Shown here: in pieces, positions 60,284 to 64,000 of the stretch | Layout of the letters: the number at the start of each line of letters is the position of its first letter | How positions within the stretch are numbered: position 1 is the stretch's first letter | DNA from: UBA1858 sp045105615 | GTDB taxonomy: Bacteria > Pseudomonadota > Gammaproteobacteria > UBA4575 | Assembly (NCBI GenBank): GCA_045105615.1 | Contig: JBGCDS010000007.1 | Coordinates: forward strand, 143,928 to 207,927 | Direction of reading: 5' to 3' | Length of the DNA: 64,000 nt | Program-made: the position numbers and the translations under genes | Notes under the pieces: generated by a model | Told to the model about the DNA's origin: nothing | The model's database searches: none | What the model saw: the letters and a program-made list of their open reading frames with translations, nothing else

Positions 60284-61462
60284 ATGGAAGATTTTCCTAG
60301 AATTAAACGGTTACCACCGTATATTTTCAATATCATCAACGAGAGGAAGGCAGCTTTTCGTGCAGAAGGTGAAGATATCGTCGATTTCGGCATGGGCAAT
60401 CCTGATCAAGGTGCGCCTGCTCATATTGTCGATAAATTGGTCGAAGCTGCCCAACGTAGCGATACCCATCGATATTCGGTGTCGCGTGGAATCCCACGTC
60501 TTAGGAAGTCTATCTGTGGCTGGTACAAGCGCAAATTTGACGTAGATTTAGATGAAGAGACTGAGTCCATTGTTACTATAGGATCGAAAGAAGGTTTAGC
60601 GCATTTAGCCTTGGCGATGTTAAGTCCCGGTGATGCAGTGTTGGTGCCTAATCCAGCATATCCTATCCATCCCTATGGTTGTGTTATCGCTGGCGCGGAA
60701 GTCATTTATGTGCCATTGACTGAAGATACAGATTTTTTTGAAGAGTTAGAGAAATCTATTAATGCCGCTTGGCCAAAACCGAAGTTAATTATTCTTAACT
60801 TTCCAGCTAACCCAACGACTCAATGTGTGGAACTAGAATTTTTTGAACGCGTAATCGAGATTGCCAAAGAACATAATATTTGGGTGATTAACGATATTGC
60901 TTATGGAGAGATTACATTCGATGGTTATGAACCTCCATCGATTCTACAAGTGAAAGGAGCTAAAGATATTGCAGCAGAATTTTACTCCCTGTCTAAAACG
61001 TACAATATGCCTGGTTGGCGTGTCGGTTTTATGTGCGGGAATAAAACACTTGTGGGTGCATTGTCGAGATTAAAATCATATCTTGATTACGGAATGTTTA
61101 CGCCCATACAAGTTGCAGCGATTGCTGCACTTGATGGCCCACAGGATTGTGTTGAAGAAATACGAAATATGTATTGTTCGCGGCGTGACGTTTTGGTCGA
61201 GGGATTGAATAGTATGGGTTGGCATGTGGAGCCACCAAAGGCCACTATGTTTGTTTGGGCAAAAATACCTGAGAAGTTTGCTACACAGGGCTCGCTTGAT
61301 TTTTCTATGCAAATGTTAGAACAGGCAAAAGTCGCTGTCTCACCTGGTGTTGGTTTTGGACAATATGGCGACAGCCATGTGCGTTTTAGTTTGATAGAAA
61401 ATGAACACCGAACGCGTCAAGCACTACGTGGAATAAAAAAAATGTTCCGCGATTTTGAATAA
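60284..61462 (+). CDS. alaC: PLP-dependent aminotransferase, AlaC-type
   Basis: The 392-residue class I aminotransferase has PLP-binding NFPANPTTQ (about 172-180) and catalytic Lys238 in YSLSKTYNMPGWRVGF. RFSLIENEHRTRQALR is also typical. AlaC is the glutamate-pyruvate (alanine) aminotransferase of gammaproteobacteria. It lies 21 bases before hom, an arrangement that supports AlaC rather than another aspartate-type enzyme. The exact keto-acid preference is inferred. Confidence 0.88.
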   Translation: MEDFPRIKRLPPYIFNIINERKAAFRAEGEDIVDFGMGNPDQGAPAHIVDKLVEAAQRSDTHRYSVSRGIPRLRKSICGWYKRKFDVDLDEETESIVTIGSKEGLAHLALAMLSPGDAVLVPNPAYPIHPYGCVIAGAEVIYVPLTEDTDFFEELEKSINAAWPKPKLIILNFPANPTTQCVELEFFERVIEIAKEHNIWVINDIAYGEITFDGYEPPSILQVKGAKDIAAEFYSLSKTYNMPGWRVGFMCGNKTLVGALSRLKSYLDYGMFTPIQVAAIAALDGPQDCVEEIRNMYCSRRDVLVEGLNSMGWHVEPPKATMFVWAKIPEKFATQGSLDFSMQMLEQAKVAVSPGVGFGQYGDSHVRFSLIENEHRTRQALRGIKKMFRDFE

Positions 61463-61483
61463 CAAAAGAGAACAAATAGCATC

Positions 61484-62794
61484 ATGAAACCAGTCACAAT
61501 AGGAATTTTAGGGTTAGGTACTGTCGGCGGAGGAACCGCCACGGTACTGCAACGAAATGCAGCAGAGATAGCAAGGCGTGCGGGTCGATCTATAGAACTA
61601 GTTGCAGCCAGTGTGCGCGACATCAATAAGAAGCGTAGTGCAGAATTAGATAACGTTAAGTTAACACTTGATTCAAATGAAATCGTCAATGACCCCAGTA
61701 TTGATATTGTTCTAGAATTAATTGGTGGTACTGAGTTAGCCAAAGAACTTGTATTACTAGCTATTGAAAATGGCAAACATATTGTTACCGCTAATAAGGC
61801 GCTGATTGCTTTGCATGGTAATGAAATATTTGAAGCTGCTCAGCGTAAAGGTGTCACGGTTGCCTTTGAAGCTGCTGTGGCAGGTGGTATCCCTATTATT
61901 AAAGCTATTCGCGAAGGTTTAGCAGGCAATCAAATAGAGTGGCTTGCCGGTATTATAAATGGCACGGGCAATTTTATATTGACGGAAATGCGTGATAAAG
62001 GCCGTGACTTCATGGATGTGCTTAAAGAAGCGCAGGCATTGGGTTATGCCGAAGCTGATCCAACCTTTGATGTTGAAGGAATTGATGCTGCTCATAAACT
62101 AACAATACTTGCTTCGATTGCCTTTGGCGTGCCATTGCAGTTTGAGAAAGTCTATACAGAGGGTATCTCAGAAATCACTCGTGCAGATGTTGAATATGCT
62201 GGTGAGTTGGGTTATCGAATTAAACACCTGGGAATTGCTCGACGTGTTGAATCTGGATTAGAAATGCGTGTGCATCCGACACTAATTCCTCATAGACGAT
62301 TAATTGCTAATGTCGATGGTGTGATGAATGCAGTATTAGTGCGAGCTGATGCTGTTGGACCTACTTTGTATTATGGTCCTGGTGCGGGTGCTGAGCCAAC
62401 AGCTTCTGCTGTAGTAGCAGATCTTGTTGACGTGGTGAGAGCATTGACAACAGATCCAGGTAATCGTGTCCCTCATTTGGCATTCCAGCCTGATGCGATA
62501 CAAGACATCGATGTGTTAACAATGGATCAAGTAGAAACAGCATTCTATCTGCGCATGCAAGTACAAGATCAAGCTGGCGTGTTGGCAGATGTGACACGTA
62601 TATTTGCAGATCAAGAGATTAGTATTGAAGCTATCGTTCAAAAAGAAGAGAAAGATGAACAGGATTGCGTGCCTTTAGTTATGTTGACTCATAATGTGCT
62701 TGAATCAAATATGATGGCAGCGATTGAGAAAATAGAGAGCCTGATAACAGTAACGGGCAAAATTATTAGAATTCGTTTGGAAAGTTTAGGTTAA
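61484..62794 (+). CDS. hom: Homoserine dehydrogenase
   Basis: The 436-residue enzyme has an NAD(P) loop GILGLGTVGGGTATVLQRNA (about 6-25) and the catalytic-domain segments ANKALIALHGNEIFEAA and GIINGTGNFILTEM. A C-terminal ACT domain (about residues 352-430, FYLRMQVQDQAGVLADVTRI) likely confers threonine feedback. It reduces aspartate semialdehyde to homoserine. It sits between alaC and thrC. The next gene begins four bases after the stop. Confidence 0.96.
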   Translation: MKPVTIGILGLGTVGGGTATVLQRNAAEIARRAGRSIELVAASVRDINKKRSAELDNVKLTLDSNEIVNDPSIDIVLELIGGTELAKELVLLAIENGKHIVTANKALIALHGNEIFEAAQRKGVTVAFEAAVAGGIPIIKAIREGLAGNQIEWLAGIINGTGNFILTEMRDKGRDFMDVLKEAQALGYAEADPTFDVEGIDAAHKLTILASIAFGVPLQFEKVYTEGISEITRADVEYAGELGYRIKHLGIARRVESGLEMRVHPTLIPHRRLIANVDGVMNAVLVRADAVGPTLYYGPGAGAEPTASAVVADLVDVVRALTTDPGNRVPHLAFQPDAIQDIDVLTMDQVETAFYLRMQVQDQAGVLADVTRIFADQEISIEAIVQKEEKDEQDCVPLVMLTHNVLESNMMAAIEKIESLITVTGKIIRIRLESLG

Positions 62795-62798
62795 GTTT

Positions 62799-63944
62799 AT
62801 GCAAGATATAGAAACACATTACACTGGTTTAATTAAACGCTATTTGCCAAGATTACCTATAGATCCTAATGGAAGGATTATTAGTTTAGGCGAGGGTAAG
62901 ACGCCTTTAATTTTATGCAATAACATAAAAGTTGCTAATGAGCATGATGTCTCATTGTATTTGAAATATGAAGGACTTAATCCTACGGGATCATTTAAAG
63001 ATCGTGGTATGACAGTCGCAGTGACTAAAGCTGTTCAAGAGGGAAGTCAGGCAATTATCTGTGCTTCTACTGGTAATACTTCAGCGGCTGCGGCAGCGTA
63101 TGCATCACGTGCAGGGATTACAGCATTCGTATTAATTCCTGATGGCAAAATTGCGATGGGGAAATTAGCTCAAGCCATGATACATGGAGCCATCGTGATA
63201 CAGGTACGCGGTAATTTTGATGACGGTATGCGTTTAGTGAAAGAAGTGGCAGATCACGCACCGGTAGATATAGTCAATAGTATTAACCCATACCGACTTC
63301 AAGGTCAGAAAACCGCTGCATTTGAAATTGTCGAAGAACTTGGTAAAGCCCCAGATTTTCATTGCTTACCAGTAGGTAACGCGGGAAATATAACAGCACA
63401 TTGGATTGGTTATACAGAGTGTGCCAGTGACAATGGTTCTATCCAAACACAGGCATGTAGTTTGTGTTCTGGTAATTGTCAGTTCCATACGCCAAGTATT
63501 ATTACAGCGAGACCTAAGATGGTTGGCTATCAAGCAGCAGGAAGTGCTCCTTTTATGCGTGGTGCAATGGTAGATGATCCGGAAACAGTAGCAACAGCTA
63601 TTCGTATAGGTCATCCACAGAGCTGGGATAATGCTTGGATTGTTTCTAAAGAATCAGGTGGTTGGTTTGATGAATGTACTGACGAAGAGATACTGGCTGC
63701 ACAACGGACATTAGCTAGTGATGAAGGCGTATTCTGTGAGCCAGCATCGGCAACATCGGTTGCTGGTGCGTTGAGAGATATCAAGCGTGGAAAAATTCCT
63801 AAGGGAAGTTCGGTAGTATGTACGCTGACTGGTCATGGGTTAAAAGATCCAGATACAGCAATTAAACAAGCAACAAGTAAAATGATTACCATTGATGCTA
63901 AACTTGAAGACGTCAAGAAGGCTATTCTTTCTAACATGGCTTAA
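62799..63944 (+). CDS. thrC: Threonine synthase with Cys-rich insert
   Basis: The 381-residue PLP enzyme has Lys67 in NPTGSFKDRGMTVAV, ASTGNTSAAAAAYAS (about 89-103) and the PVGNAGNITAHWIGY loop (about 191-205). It converts O-phosphohomoserine to threonine. Between the GYTE segment and RPKMVGYQAAG it has an extra stretch with Cys208, Cys220, Cys223 and Cys227 (CSLCSGNC), about 20 residues longer than usual and resembling a metal-binding loop. It completes the hom-thrC pathway pair. No clear terminator is visible in the last 56 bases of the window. Confidence 0.94.
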   Translation: MQDIETHYTGLIKRYLPRLPIDPNGRIISLGEGKTPLILCNNIKVANEHDVSLYLKYEGLNPTGSFKDRGMTVAVTKAVQEGSQAIICASTGNTSAAAAAYASRAGITAFVLIPDGKIAMGKLAQAMIHGAIVIQVRGNFDDGMRLVKEVADHAPVDIVNSINPYRLQGQKTAAFEIVEELGKAPDFHCLPVGNAGNITAHWIGYTECASDNGSIQTQACSLCSGNCQFHTPSIITARPKMVGYQAAGSAPFMRGAMVDDPETVATAIRIGHPQSWDNAWIVSKESGGWFDECTDEEILAAQRTLASDEGVFCEPASATSVAGALRDIKRGKIPKGSSVVCTLTGHGLKDPDTAIKQATSKMITIDAKLEDVKKAILSNMA

Positions 63945-64000
63945 ATATTGTTTAGTTAGTACAACATAAAGCGAGTGTTTTTACGTCTATGAGGTTTTTT

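Noticed and set aside
1..64000. CRISPR arrays, tRNA/rRNA genes, complete insertion sequences, prophage genes
   Set aside because: No regularly spaced direct repeats, no cloverleaf-like tRNA sequence noticed, and no transposase, integrase or phage structural protein among the translated frames.

Overview
This AT-rich window reads as the chromosome of a non-enteric gammaproteobacterium. It is essentially all coding, with short intergenic gaps. Several gene orders match the core genome of Pseudomonas-like gammaproteobacteria: hpt-MTIP-csiV-mfd; lolC/E-lolD ... DUF2062-comEC-exbBD-msbA-lpxK-trm112-kdsB; surE-pcm-yqaA-nlpD; and alaC-hom-thrC. Flavocytochrome c sulfide dehydrogenase, a NapC-type tetraheme cytochrome, a full ccmABCDEFGHI operon and many c-heme motifs point to a respiratory organism rich in c-type cytochromes that probably oxidises sulfide. 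I could not compute GC content or a phylogeny, so no genus is proposed.

Layout. 1-5113: purine/methylthioinosine salvage (end of hpt, MTIP), then csiV and mfd on the minus strand. 5196-7871 (minus): fccB, fccA and a NapC-like cytochrome. 8020-14993: the ccm operon, including a 50-residue ccmD. 15172-21047: small membrane proteins, a ModE/PBP-type regulator divergent from an alginate-export-type porin, a TupA-like oxyanion-binding protein and a sodium:solute symporter. 21025-22964 (minus): the agmatine-to-putrescine genes aguB and aguA. 23532-34669: the envelope block (Lol, ComEC, ExbBD, MsbA, LpxK, KdsB), interrupted by a GIY-YIG protein and a PhyH dioxygenase preceded by a perfect FNR-type box. 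34797-37346: an accessory patch of short unrelated genes with repeated palindromes and integron-cassette-like boxes. 37378-38667: moeA. 38925-56501: apbE and then a 17-gene co-directional array. 56508-64000: smrA, surE-pcm-yqaA-nlpD, a Mth938-like protein and alaC-hom-thrC.

The most interesting part is 38.9-56.5 kb. An ApbE flavin transferase is followed by an HzsA-related triheme lipoprotein, a small Cys-rich lipoprotein with a CX4CH motif, two outer-membrane beta-barrels, a TlpA-like thioredoxin, a DUF4266 lipoprotein and a DUF3570 beta-barrel. The DUF3570 protein carries a DxxTGAS motif resembling ApbE flavinylation sites. These genes run without a clear break into periplasmic and TPR (lipo)proteins, a TolQ-like protein, two TolR-like proteins, a TonB-like AgmX/PglI-type protein and a GspC-like HR+PDZ protein. 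The second half resembles in composition the Agl-Glt envelope machine of Myxococcus. The first TolR-like protein has Asn where the proton-channel Asp is expected, whereas the second keeps Asp. I infer an envelope-spanning, proton-motive-force-driven machine co-expressed with an outer-membrane flavin/heme redox module. The combined function is unknown.

No tRNA, rRNA, CRISPR array, insertion sequence, integrase or prophage was recognised, and no stretch longer than about 300 bases lacks a gene.
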